Below are positions 5,699 to 15,207 of a stretch of 31,565 bases of DNA, in pieces. Position 1 is the stretch's first letter; every line of letters begins with the position of its first letter. The DNA comes from a virus. Under the pieces are notes generated by a model. It was not told the origin of the DNA. It saw only the letters and a list, made by a program, of their open reading frames with translations, and made no database searches. The stretch covers positions 1 through 31,565 of the IMG/VR virus record IMGVR_UViG_3300025620_000026. One strand, given 5' to 3'. The position numbers and the translations under genes are program-made.

Positions 5699-6894
5699 TA
5701 TTTAAATGTAAAATTAAGTCCAACACTACTATTATATATTTTGCTATCCCAAAACTTAGTATATTCACCTTCTATGAATACACCTATTGATTTACTAACT
5801 TTCCAACCAAACATTAAGCCGGCTTGGTAATCGTCCCATTGCTCTCCATCAAGTTGATTATTATGACCACCTTTTCCCCAGCTATTACGATGTAGGTAAC
5901 TAAAATCTACGTTACCTTTAACATATTTATGATAAGGTAATATGTAATTAGCGTAAGCATGTAACCAAAAATTAGACTTGTAGTGGTAAAAATCAATTCC
6001 GACAATAGGGGCAATTTCTGCAAATGGCTCTAATTCGTCCCAAGCTTCATTATTAAATCTGTTCATTAAATCACCAAATACTTCGTCTCTAAACTGTAAA
6101 TCTGTATAAGCAACTATACTACCGTCACCATCAACCCAATACCAATCAGAAGTTGAGTTACCATTTTGATCGTTAGACGTGTAATATATATCGTCATAAC
6201 CATATAAATAACCTAGCGAATACCAAGGGTTAGCAGGGTAATCTACTCCTGGATCAAAATCATACTGTACAGTTTCGTTCAACCATATTTCAATTGGATT
6301 ATATCCGTAAGGTTGTTGATGTGTTCTGTATATTGCACCCGCGGATATACTTAATTTTTTACCAATAGGTAATCTAGCTCTTATTTCACCAGAAGTATAC
6401 TCAAAACCTACATTACCAGATTCTCTTGATTCAAATTTAGCAATATGATACTTACCAGTATGTCTTACAAATAATCTTTTATTAGTAAACTCATCGCCGT
6501 TTTGTCTTTCTTTTTCCCAATGTAGCAAATACTCTAAACCTTTAACCGCTGAAGTTGGCGCAGATAAAGCTGTTTGTTTTTCAATATCCGCATCACCTGT
6601 CCAAAAGTTACCTGGTTTACTTTCGTAACCAAACCTAGCTAGTTTACGTATACCAAAACCAAACCTATAATCATAAGGGTGATATGTTGTTTGATCTATA
6701 ACCTCTGGTATACCATAAAAATCTTGAGGATCTGTTCTAACAAAATATTCTTTAACTTCCATTTGAGGATTACTTACATCCCCAGCCACATATACAGTTC
6801 CATATTTTAAAAAGTCTTTATAAACGTTTTCAAAAAACTGAGCGTTTACTGTTGTGCTTAAAAAAAGCAATAGAATTACTAGTATTTTTTTCAT
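5698..6894 (-). CDS. Phage-encoded outer-membrane beta-barrel protein
   Basis: A 398-residue exported protein. The signal peptide MKKILVILLLFLSTTVNA is followed by QFF, a typical Bacteroidetes signal peptidase I site. The mature part is rich in aromatic residues and alternating polar/hydrophobic strands, with Tyr/Trp-rich turns (for example YLYGYDDIYYTSNDQNGN). The last strand ends SVGLNFTFK, close to the aromatic-ending beta-signal of outer-membrane barrels. There is no lipobox and no helical membrane span. Such a protein could alter the host surface to block superinfection, help release, or be a virion component. It directly follows the giant internal protein gene, leads the envelope cassette, and overlaps its successor by one base. 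Confidence 0.85.
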   Translation of the reverse strand: MKKILVILLLFLSTTVNAQFFENVYKDFLKYGTVYVAGDVSNPQMEVKEYFVRTDPQDFYGIPEVIDQTTYHPYDYRFGFGIRKLARFGYESKPGNFWTGDADIEKQTALSAPTSAVKGLEYLLHWEKERQNGDEFTNKRLFVRHTGKYHIAKFESRESGNVGFEYTSGEIRARLPIGKKLSISAGAIYRTHQQPYGYNPIEIWLNETVQYDFDPGVDYPANPWYSLGYLYGYDDIYYTSNDQNGNSTSDWYWVDGDGSIVAYTDLQFRDEVFGDLMNRFNNEAWDELEPFAEIAPIVGIDFYHYKSNFWLHAYANYILPYHKYVKGNVDFSYLHRNSWGKGGHNNQLDGEQWDDYQAGLMFGWKVSKSIGVFIEGEYTKFWDSKIYNSSVGLNFTFK

Positions 6895-6896
6895 AA

Positions 6897-9800
6897 TTAA
6901 TTTTTGTTTTTTCTTTTTTTATAATCTTCGTAAGCAGATGAACCAGATCTTCTTTTTCTACCTCTTTTCTTTTTCTTTTTTAACTTTTCTAATTTATCGT
7001 CAGCTTTAGACCCAACATCCCAAGTGTTCCAACCTAAGAAATTAGCAAACCTTTGCCAAGCCTTATTTTCTCTGTTTAAACTAGCTCTAACATTGTTTAT
7101 TTTATTAAACAACCTATCTAAAGGTATGTTAGTTCCAGCCGCAACAACATTACCAAAAGCTTGATATATAGGATTACCTATTCCAGGACCATAATCAGCT
7201 ATAGCTTCTTTGTTAAATTTCCAAGTTTGAATACCTGAGTATAGCTTTCTAGCTTTACTACCTATTGGTGGAGACAAGTTCATAAACTCAATAACAGTGT
7301 AAGTGTGATCAGCGTTCCAGCCTTTGTCTTCTTGTGCTTTAAATTTTAATAAAATATTTTTTATTGTTGACAAACCAGCACCATAAACACCAGTACCTCT
7401 TAATATAGTATCGACCATACTGTTAGCCATTCTAGCACCTTTTTTGTCTAGTATTGCAGCATCTTCTTCGTCATCTTCAAAAGCTAATGCAAATATAGCG
7501 TTTTGTAAAGCTGTAAAAATTAAGTTTTGTACAAAACCGTAATATGCTATTTTAGATATATGTGTTTTAGCATCACCTCTACCATTATATAAATCAAGTA
7601 TAGATTTTTTAATCAACCTAGTATACTGCATTGGTGTGTTTTGAAATGCTAATATTAATCTACCTAATGGACCAGCTTGTTGTTGTGATATTAAATCTGG
7701 TCTAGATGATTGCTGAGATTTTTCAGATGTTTCAGCAAAATCTTCAAAAGCTTTTGTTTCAGCTTGCTGTTTAGTAAAACCTTGTTTAGTATATGTTTTA
7801 ATTCTGTTTCTATAAAAAGTAGCACCACCAGATGCAATAGCAAAACTATCCGCTAATTGAGTAGGTGTAAAACCTAATCTAAGTAGTTCTTTTAATAATG
7901 CTCCAGGAGTATTACCTCTACCTCTTATTGATTTAGCAAGTTCAGCATGGTTGACATCTGTTTGTAAACCTGATCTTCTTTGCTTTAACATGTCTGAGTT
8001 AAATATGGTACTAAAGTCTTCTATGTATTGATCAAAATTTAATACAGCACTAGCGGCTTTAATAGGGCTATTGTCTGACCAGTTTATAAAGTTAACCATT
8101 GATATTGTTTGTAAAACAGCAGACCTCATATTAAAGAACATAATAGCTCCTACAGAGTTATTCACCCAATTCTGGAAAGTATTAACTAATTTATTGTTAC
8201 CTGTTGTCCTATTTGTGCCATTTTCCATTCTCCACAGAATATCTTCAAGCGCAGACCTAAAATCATCACCATATATAGCCTCAATTTTATTTAGATTTTC
8301 TTTACTAAATATTTCATTTTTATTGTTGATCCATTCACCTAAATATCTTTTTCTATTTTCTTTAGATGTTAAATCGCTGATATCACTAGCTACACTACCA
8401 TCTAACCAGTTTTCACCTGGTTTTATGTAGTTAGTGTCTTTAGACATGTTGTATACACTGTCTGCGTAAGCTTTTATATCAGAATATTTTTCTACAAAGT
8501 TTATTAATGACTGAGCTTCGTTTTTACTCATACCGGGTATGCTATAACCGTTTCTATTCCATATGTAAACCCTAACAGCATCTTGCATGAAGTACTCACC
8601 TTTGTTAAGCTTTTTGTTTAAAGATTCATTAACACCAGGGTATTGTTTTTTAATTAAATTAAAAGCATCTACATAAGCTTGCTTAGCTCTATTCATAGCC
8701 GCGTTAGCTTTAGCAAAAGGTTTAAACAATCTTAATTCAAAAAACTTCATTTGAAGCTCTCCTCTTTTACCTTTAGCTAAAAACTGATATATTAAACCTT
8801 GAAAATCTTCAGCACCAGGTGGTATAAACCAACTGCTTTTAACTCTAGCTCCTTTAGCTTTAGCTGCTGCAGCATTAAATCTTTTTTCTGATTTAACACC
8901 TTTAGTTCCTTCTAGTATATCGTTAAATATATCTGAGTTACCTTTTTTACTAAACTGAAGCTTAGCTTGTTCAACATTAGGATTAAGGTTAAGATGATTT
9001 AATGTGTCTTGTACTGCTTTTACGTTTTTATAAGCATCATCAGCAAAGTAAAAATCATTATAACCTTCAGCTGCTTTTTGAGTTATCCAATCAGCTTTAG
9101 CAGATGGTCGTCCGTCTTCTAAACCTGTAATGTTTTCTATAGGTATATTTAAACCAATACCTTTTAAAAACGCGTGTATAGCATATGCAGCTTCTTGTGG
9201 CCTAGCAGTTAGTACAAATATATTCTTGCTTCCAAACTTGCCCTGTCTTTTTAAAGCAAGATCAGCTAGTGGTCCTTTTTTACCGTCAATAACTTTAGTA
9301 AATTCACTAAAGTCAAACTCTGCGCCAGCAGCTTCTAAGTCGGCTGACTTTAAAGCAAACTCAGTAGCATCTATTTTAATATTTTTACCATCAGGCATTT
9401 TTACTAATATCTTGCTATTAGTTCTAGCTAATGTATCATCAAAATCAAATACACTAATACCTTTAGGTGTTTTACTAAATTGAATTTCTGCTTTTATTAT
9501 ATTAGCAGACTTGTTATATTCTGTTTTAGAGTATTGTAGCCCTGTATCTATAATTTTACCTGTAGAAACATCATACAAACGTAAACCCGTGCCTGAGTAC
9601 CTGTTATCAGTAGGTTTAGAACCTACTTTGTGATCTATACCCATAGCTGATTGAGTTCCGTCTTCTCTAAGTTTTTTATCAATTAAATCTGGTAAAACTA
9701 GCGTTGCGTAATTTTCTAACTCTGCAACTAAAGTTTCTTTGTTACCAGTTATAACATAGTCATAAACTAAACCTTTTATATAGTCAGCTGGTATCATATG

Positions 9801-12800
9801 CTCTAACACACCTGGATCATTTTTCTTATCTGAAAAATTTTTAAATGTTAATACATTATCATTTTTGTCTAACATTAGAAATTTAGGACCAGCAGCTGCT
9901 TTACCTACACCAACCATGTTACCAAATTGAGTTACTAAAACCCATTGTACTTGTTGATATGTTAAATCACCATCTACAATACCTTTTCTTAATACATCCG
10001 CAAGCTTAAGCAATATACGTCTATCTTCTAAACTACTGTTGTATAATTTTTTTACAAAAGCTTTTTTACCGTCATCATCAAGTTTGTTAAACGGATTACC
10101 GTAGTACCAGTTCTTTTTGGTTATGTTACCATCTCTAAAACCATCTTTTGTAGATTCTATATTTAAGTTTCTGTTTGTGTCTTTAGTATCTTTAAATGCA
10201 GAGTAATATGCTTTATTTCTTTTACCATTGCTTTTAAACTCTGGTATAGCTTTTGCTTCAGATTTTTTAATTTCTAAACCAACATTATCACTAACCTCAA
10301 AACCCGCTACTCTAGCTGGATTTGTAACACCTTGATATATACCTCTTATAAACTCACTTTTAGTTAATTTTTTAGATATATAGCTTATAGCTTTTCTAGC
10401 GCTATTAACACCGTCTAAACTATTTAAATCTACTATACTTTTAATACCATACTTAGCATTTAAAACTTTAACAGTAACCTCGCCTTCACTTATTTTTGTA
10501 TGTAAATTATCTATAGCAAAATCAAGACCTTTTTGTTTTTCTTTAGCAAAAGTATTTTTTGCCATCCAAGGTTTCCCTAATTGTTCAGCTATCTTTCTAG
10601 CATCTTTTATATCAGAAGCTTTTAGTACTTGTGATATAGCGTTAACTAACCACCTTTCGTTAGTTCTTTCTATATAGTTAGTTCTATATACATGCTTAGC
10701 ATATGGAGTTTTTAAAGCATCTACAACAGCTTTACTTTGTTTAGAATCATACATTGTTTTGCTAAACTGAATAGTAGTATCAAAGCCTCTACCTTCAATT
10801 GCTTTTTTATCTAAACCTACATTTATATCTTTTATTAATTGCTTAAGCTGTATGTCTGCAATTGCAACCCCACTCATTTCAGCAACTTCAAAAAGCTTTT
10901 TAAGAAACTTACCGTCTGTCAATAAATGACTAACTTCTATTTTATTATATTCAGCCGCTATTTCTTTGGCAAGCTTTAACTGTTTAGCTTTAAGTGTAGT
11001 ATATTTACCTAATGTAAAGTAAGCACCCCACTCTCCTCTAGTAGGCGCTGTCATTTCAAAGATAGCGTTACCTTGAGCTGTTTTTTCTCTATCTAATTGT
11101 TTAAGCTTAAATAGTTTACCGTAAGATTTTTTTATAGAACTTAACGGAAACGATTTAACAGCTGTTTCATAACTGTCGTTAATAAACTCTTTGTATTTTT
11201 CACTAACAACCAAGTTACCTTCTTTGTTAGATATTTCACCCATCTGATCTTTTATAGTTCTAGATATATACTTGTCAACATTTTCTTCTATGTTCTCTAT
11301 TATTTTATCAGTTGTCAAATGTACTCTACCGATGTTTTTAATTAACACCATACTTACGTCTCTTGAAACATCTTTCTTAACAGTTTCGCTATAAAAGTCT
11401 TTATTTTTTCTATCTTTAAGTTTGTCAAAGCTAGTTAGTTTTCTAGCCTCTTTACCTTGATCTACGTTAGATACTTTATTTGTTTTATTGCTTACTGATT
11501 TTTTTAAAGTACCATCTTCTCTGTTTAAACCTTCATTAGCAGCGTCTTTAGCAAAGTATGTAAACACTTCTTTAGATCTTTCTTTAAAAAAAGTATTAAT
11601 ATAAGCAGCTACGTTGTTATATTTTTGTTTTTCAGATTCAAAATCTTGAACTAAACCAACTACGTTTCTGGCCTTGCTATTTGCTTTTTGACTAGGTATC
11701 TTATCATACAACATCATAGCAATCATGTCTTCTTTTTTATCTTCAAAGACTTGTTTTTGATTTAACGTATAGTTACTACCTTCTTTTAAACTATTAAAAA
11801 CAGATTCAGCCATACCTCGGTATAACATAGCTATTTCAAAACCAGCTTCTGTTTTATTTTCATTATTATTATATATATCATTAACTTTCTGAGCTTCAGC
11901 TGAAGTTTGTGATTTTTGTAACCCACCTTCCTGCGCTAGGTCAACACCACCTATAGCCGCTTTAGCCTCAGAGCTAAGTCCTTTTGTATTCTTGCTGTAA
12001 TCTTTAATGAAGTTGTAAACACCTTGTCCATCTTTAAATGATATATTATCAAAACCTTTACCTACAAAAAAGCTTTTTATAGCGTCTCCGGCTTTACCCA
12101 TAGCGCTTTTGTTAAAGTTAACTTTTTCTTGAGCTATAAGATCTGAAAACACTTGAGCGTATTCAGTAGCAAACTCTTCTTTAGTATTGTAACCTCTGTT
12201 TTTCATTTCAGCGTCTACAATTTTTCTATTCTTACTACTCATCGCTCTTCTAATACCTTTAACCATCTTAGATTGAGCAGCGACATCACCAACTTTAGCA
12301 TTCATTACTTTATGTAAAAACTCATGCTTAGCTACATTTACTTGACCTGTTTTTCTAGCAACTTCTTTATTTACAAATATCTTACCATTTACAGTAAAGC
12401 CAGCTACCTCACCTTTGTTATTTGTAAACTCTTGTTTTGATTTTTTATCAACCTCGCTTAGGTTTTCCATAGCAGCCTCTGTTTCTAGAGTGCTATTTAA
12501 TATGTTTGTTTCTAGGTTTTTAGCTGATTTTTCTGATTTAACAGTAGACTCTAAAAACTCTATGTTTTCAGCAAGCTTCATGTCACCAATCTTTTGCTTA
12601 GCTTTATCGTATTTAACTAAAAATCCATCTGAAGCCACCTTGTGTTCAGCTTCGGTTATTTGACCTGTTCTTAGTTTTTTATTTAATTCAGTAATTTTAA
12701 AAGCAGTAACATCTGATAAATCATTAAAGCTTTCTAGTTCTGATATTTGCTTACCGTTTAGGCTATTATATATTTTGTTACCTTTTTGAACTTGATCAGC

Positions 12801-14015
12801 AATACTCATTTCTAAGCCATCAATCTTGTTTTGTAAACCTTGTCTTACTGTTTCGTCTTTAGTTGTATTTAACTTAACTCTTAGCTGAGTCATTTCAGCT
12901 ATGTCAGTGTCTAGCTTGTCACCATCAACAGCACCTCTAACTTGATTCATAGCTTTAACGCTATATGTTCCAGCTACCATACCACCACCACCTATAGCAC
13001 CTTGTAGACCAGCTTCTAAACCTTCTTCACTAGTTATAGCTTCTAAAAAAACTTGTCCTGCTTTAGACTCTTCATTTGTACCAGCAACTCTACCTAGTTC
13101 ATCGTTAACAGCATCAATACCATGTTGTGTTATCTCAGTTACAGCTTCAGTACCACTAGAGGCTAATAAACCTAAAGCACCTCTGGCTTTTGAACTATAC
13201 ATTACCTTAGATAAAATAGATTTTGGTATTAATTTACTAGCGCCTCTAGTGTAAGGGTTTAACTGTGCAGCACCGTAAGCCACTGTAGCTAAAGTACCTA
13301 TACTTTCTGATGCCATGCTAGCTACACCTAACGTAACAGGTGTGACGTTATCAGCCTCTCCGCTCGTTATTAACTCTTCTAAAGACATACCTAGGTTCTC
13401 AGCTTTTTGCTTGTTGTACTCCGCGTAATTTCTAGCTGTAAAATCAGCAAAATAACCCATACCAAAAGTAGCTGTACCATAAGCAACACTACCTATCATA
13501 TTTGTTATAGCGTTAACTGTACCAGCAGCCGCTCCACCAAGGTCACCTTTTTTCCAACTATCAATTATACCTTTAGTTTGCTTCATCTCCATTTGATCCT
13601 CTTCGTATCTAGCTAAAGCTTCTAATGTATTCTTACTACCAATATCACCACCTAGCCAAACATCTTTATTTTCTAGGTTTTCTTGACCATATATAGCGCT
13701 AAAAACAGCGTTAGTTGTTATGTCTTTAGCAGCGTCTTTACCACCATCATCACTATAAAACTCTCCTATGTCACTAAAGTTTTCAAAAAGATTACTAAAA
13801 GAGTTTTTGATTGATTGCCAACTACTTATCTCTGGTAATTCCGATGAAGTATTTACCGAATTGGAGTCCGTATCTTCTGATCCCGTGTTTGACTCCACTT
13901 GTACAGGATCCGATGTCTTTCCCGGCGAGTTGTAAGATTTTATAACAGTTGCTATATTCTCTTCAGGCTCACCAGCCTCGATCATGCGCTGCACGATTTT
14001 TTCTAGTTCGTTCAT
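6897..14015 (-). CDS. Giant multidomain internal virion protein (metallopeptidase-like and HAD phosphatase domains)
   Basis: A 2372-residue protein, probably packaged in the capsid and ejected with the DNA. Residues 1-60 are acidic and Ser/Thr-rich. Residues 155-355 hold several Gly/Ala-rich hydrophobic segments (for example AVAYGTATFGMGYF) that could insert into membranes. An HExxH site (HEFLH, 564-568) with glutamates at 613, 614 and 618 suggests a zincin peptidase. Residues 1517-1680 are a HAD phosphatase: DFDDT 1524-1528, LTARP 1602-1606, FADD 1657-1660. Residues 1730-2180 are a long helical region ending in a hydrophobic segment (2156-2179). The tail (2340-2372) is Lys/Arg-rich. Short (I/L)Q(F/Y)SK motifs recur at domain borders (1082, 1493, 1511, 1686). 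The start immediately follows the upstream stop. I saw no RNA polymerase signature. Confidence 0.88.
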   Translation of the reverse strand: MNELEKIVQRMIEAGEPEENIATVIKSYNSPGKTSDPVQVESNTGSEDTDSNSVNTSSELPEISSWQSIKNSFSNLFENFSDIGEFYSDDGGKDAAKDITTNAVFSAIYGQENLENKDVWLGGDIGSKNTLEALARYEEDQMEMKQTKGIIDSWKKGDLGGAAAGTVNAITNMIGSVAYGTATFGMGYFADFTARNYAEYNKQKAENLGMSLEELITSGEADNVTPVTLGVASMASESIGTLATVAYGAAQLNPYTRGASKLIPKSILSKVMYSSKARGALGLLASSGTEAVTEITQHGIDAVNDELGRVAGTNEESKAGQVFLEAITSEEGLEAGLQGAIGGGGMVAGTYSVKAMNQVRGAVDGDKLDTDIAEMTQLRVKLNTTKDETVRQGLQNKIDGLEMSIADQVQKGNKIYNSLNGKQISELESFNDLSDVTAFKITELNKKLRTGQITEAEHKVASDGFLVKYDKAKQKIGDMKLAENIEFLESTVKSEKSAKNLETNILNSTLETEAAMENLSEVDKKSKQEFTNNKGEVAGFTVNGKIFVNKEVARKTGQVNVAKHEFLHKVMNAKVGDVAAQSKMVKGIRRAMSSKNRKIVDAEMKNRGYNTKEEFATEYAQVFSDLIAQEKVNFNKSAMGKAGDAIKSFFVGKGFDNISFKDGQGVYNFIKDYSKNTKGLSSEAKAAIGGVDLAQEGGLQKSQTSAEAQKVNDIYNNNENKTEAGFEIAMLYRGMAESVFNSLKEGSNYTLNQKQVFEDKKEDMIAMMLYDKIPSQKANSKARNVVGLVQDFESEKQKYNNVAAYINTFFKERSKEVFTYFAKDAANEGLNREDGTLKKSVSNKTNKVSNVDQGKEARKLTSFDKLKDRKNKDFYSETVKKDVSRDVSMVLIKNIGRVHLTTDKIIENIEENVDKYISRTIKDQMGEISNKEGNLVVSEKYKEFINDSYETAVKSFPLSSIKKSYGKLFKLKQLDREKTAQGNAIFEMTAPTRGEWGAYFTLGKYTTLKAKQLKLAKEIAAEYNKIEVSHLLTDGKFLKKLFEVAEMSGVAIADIQLKQLIKDINVGLDKKAIEGRGFDTTIQFSKTMYDSKQSKAVVDALKTPYAKHVYRTNYIERTNERWLVNAISQVLKASDIKDARKIAEQLGKPWMAKNTFAKEKQKGLDFAIDNLHTKISEGEVTVKVLNAKYGIKSIVDLNSLDGVNSARKAISYISKKLTKSEFIRGIYQGVTNPARVAGFEVSDNVGLEIKKSEAKAIPEFKSNGKRNKAYYSAFKDTKDTNRNLNIESTKDGFRDGNITKKNWYYGNPFNKLDDDGKKAFVKKLYNSSLEDRRILLKLADVLRKGIVDGDLTYQQVQWVLVTQFGNMVGVGKAAAGPKFLMLDKNDNVLTFKNFSDKKNDPGVLEHMIPADYIKGLVYDYVITGNKETLVAELENYATLVLPDLIDKKLREDGTQSAMGIDHKVGSKPTDNRYSGTGLRLYDVSTGKIIDTGLQYSKTEYNKSANIIKAEIQFSKTPKGISVFDFDDTLARTNSKILVKMPDGKNIKIDATEFALKSADLEAAGAEFDFSEFTKVIDGKKGPLADLALKRQGKFGSKNIFVLTARPQEAAYAIHAFLKGIGLNIPIENITGLEDGRPSAKADWITQKAAEGYNDFYFADDAYKNVKAVQDTLNHLNLNPNVEQAKLQFSKKGNSDIFNDILEGTKGVKSEKRFNAAAAKAKGARVKSSWFIPPGAEDFQGLIYQFLAKGKRGELQMKFFELRLFKPFAKANAAMNRAKQAYVDAFNLIKKQYPGVNESLNKKLNKGEYFMQDAVRVYIWNRNGYSIPGMSKNEAQSLINFVEKYSDIKAYADSVYNMSKDTNYIKPGENWLDGSVASDISDLTSKENRKRYLGEWINNKNEIFSKENLNKIEAIYGDDFRSALEDILWRMENGTNRTTGNNKLVNTFQNWVNNSVGAIMFFNMRSAVLQTISMVNFINWSDNSPIKAASAVLNFDQYIEDFSTIFNSDMLKQRRSGLQTDVNHAELAKSIRGRGNTPGALLKELLRLGFTPTQLADSFAIASGGATFYRNRIKTYTKQGFTKQQAETKAFEDFAETSEKSQQSSRPDLISQQQAGPLGRLILAFQNTPMQYTRLIKKSILDLYNGRGDAKTHISKIAYYGFVQNLIFTALQNAIFALAFEDDEEDAAILDKKGARMANSMVDTILRGTGVYGAGLSTIKNILLKFKAQEDKGWNADHTYTVIEFMNLSPPIGSKARKLYSGIQTWKFNKEAIADYGPGIGNPIYQAFGNVVAAGTNIPLDRLFNKINNVRASLNRENKAWQRFANFLGWNTWDVGSKADDKLEKLKKKKKRGRKRRSGSSAYEDYKKRKNKN
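8958..9467 (-). other. HAD phosphatase domain bounded by QFSK motifs
   Basis: This interval encodes about residues 1517-1686 of the giant protein. It carries the ordered HAD motifs: DxDxT (D1524, D1526, T1528), the Thr motif in VLTARP (T1603), a Lys (K1640) in the motif III position, and FADD (D1659, D1660). This resembles polynucleotide 3'-phosphatase and nucleotidase-type HADs. The domain is framed by IQFSKT at 1511-1516 and LQFSKK at 1686-1691. Substrate is unknown; nucleotide or nucleic-acid 3' phosphate is a reasonable guess. Confidence 0.82.
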
Positions 14016-15197
14016 TTATTCTGAGTATTTCTCTATTAATGATTGTGCGTCTCCGCCACTTGTTTTTTGAGTTTTAGGCCACATATCGTCTGGTATGTTT
14101 TGGCCTGATAATATATATTGTAAATCGTTAGGATCGTTTGGATCCACAACTATTTCTTTACTTCCGTTGTAATAAGTATATAATCCTTCTTCTTCTTCTA
14201 AAGGTACTAGCTCGTCATTACCACTGAGTGTTCTATTTAGAACAGATGGATCTCCTTGACCTAAAGCTTCCCAACCAGCATTAATGTTATCTAATCTAGC
14301 TTTGTATTTTCTACTAGAAGCTGTACCACCACTAAACTTTCCTCTACTTTGATTTGTATTGTAACTATCTAAAGCAGTATTTTTAAACATATCTAAATAA
14401 GAGTCAGCAACTATTTGTTTAAGCTCTTCTGATCTTGAATCATCATATATAAGATCTCTAGATAAACCTAAACCACCATCCATTATAAAATCATCCATAG
14501 CTAAAGACTTAACAGTGTCTCTATTGTTCATCATTTTATTTAGCTTCAATCTGTATATTTGTTCTTGTCCTTTAGACAAAGGTGCTTTTAATTTAAAAGC
14601 TTGTTCATTCATGTTTAATATTTCACCAGCTGCGTTGTTATCTTTAACTGTGTAGTCAGGTAGGTCATTAAATTTTATAGCTCCACCGTCATTTTCAAAC
14701 ATTAAATCACCTGAATTACTTATTACCATATCCATTTTATCAGTATAAATACCACTTAACATGTTAACTTTATCAGGATTATTAGCGTCACTAAGGTTAC
14801 CTGCATAGCTAGTTTTCAAATACTCATCTTTATATGTGTGATAATTTGTAAGTTGATTATTTAAATTTTCAAAAGCAGATTCCTTTTCCTGAACCATCTG
14901 TCTAAGTTGTAAATTCTGTGGACTACCTGCTGGTGTGTTTTTTATTCCAAGTTTTAATTTTGCTATTTCAGATTTTTTATCAAAAGCCCATTTTTGTACG
15001 CTACCTTTATATTTAGGTGGTATTTTAGCTAATTCAACACCATCTGGTAACTTATCTAAATAAGCGTTTACTCTATCGTTGTTTATTTGTTTAGCTTGTT
15101 TTTCTCTAAAAGCTATGTTTGGATTTTGTTCTTTAGAAGTATTCGGGTTTTGTGGACCTGCTAAATCTTGTAAATATTGTTTTGTCTCTAATGCCAT
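14016..15197 (-). CDS. Probable internal virion (ejection) protein
   Basis: A 393-residue, mostly helical, charged protein without signal peptide or membrane span. Lys/Gln-rich helices (about residues 70-125) are followed by a mixed region (130-240) and an acidic loop EEEEGLYTYYNGSKE near 335-350. No enzyme motif is visible. It sits between the Gln/Ala-rich protein and the giant internal protein, with its stop abutting the giant gene's ATG. This matches the position of the second or middle ejection protein in podoviruses of the T7/P22 pattern. The role is inferred from position and composition. Confidence 0.75.
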   Translation of the reverse strand: MALETKQYLQDLAGPQNPNTSKEQNPNIAFREKQAKQINNDRVNAYLDKLPDGVELAKIPPKYKGSVQKWAFDKKSEIAKLKLGIKNTPAGSPQNLQLRQMVQEKESAFENLNNQLTNYHTYKDEYLKTSYAGNLSDANNPDKVNMLSGIYTDKMDMVISNSGDLMFENDGGAIKFNDLPDYTVKDNNAAGEILNMNEQAFKLKAPLSKGQEQIYRLKLNKMMNNRDTVKSLAMDDFIMDGGLGLSRDLIYDDSRSEELKQIVADSYLDMFKNTALDSYNTNQSRGKFSGGTASSRKYKARLDNINAGWEALGQGDPSVLNRTLSGNDELVPLEEEEGLYTYYNGSKEIVVDPNDPNDLQYILSGQNIPDDMWPKTQKTSGGDAQSLIEKYSE

Positions 15198-15207
15198 CTT
15201 TTGTTAT

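Noticed and set aside
9770-9830. HNH-like motif LEHMIPAD in the giant protein
   Set aside because: Only a short resemblance; no paired metal-binding residues of an HNH nuclease were found nearby.
6897-14015. Giant protein as a virion RNA polymerase like those of N4 or crAss-like phages
   Set aside because: The only DxD-type cluster is DFDDT, which belongs to an ordered HAD motif set; no polymerase signature was seen.
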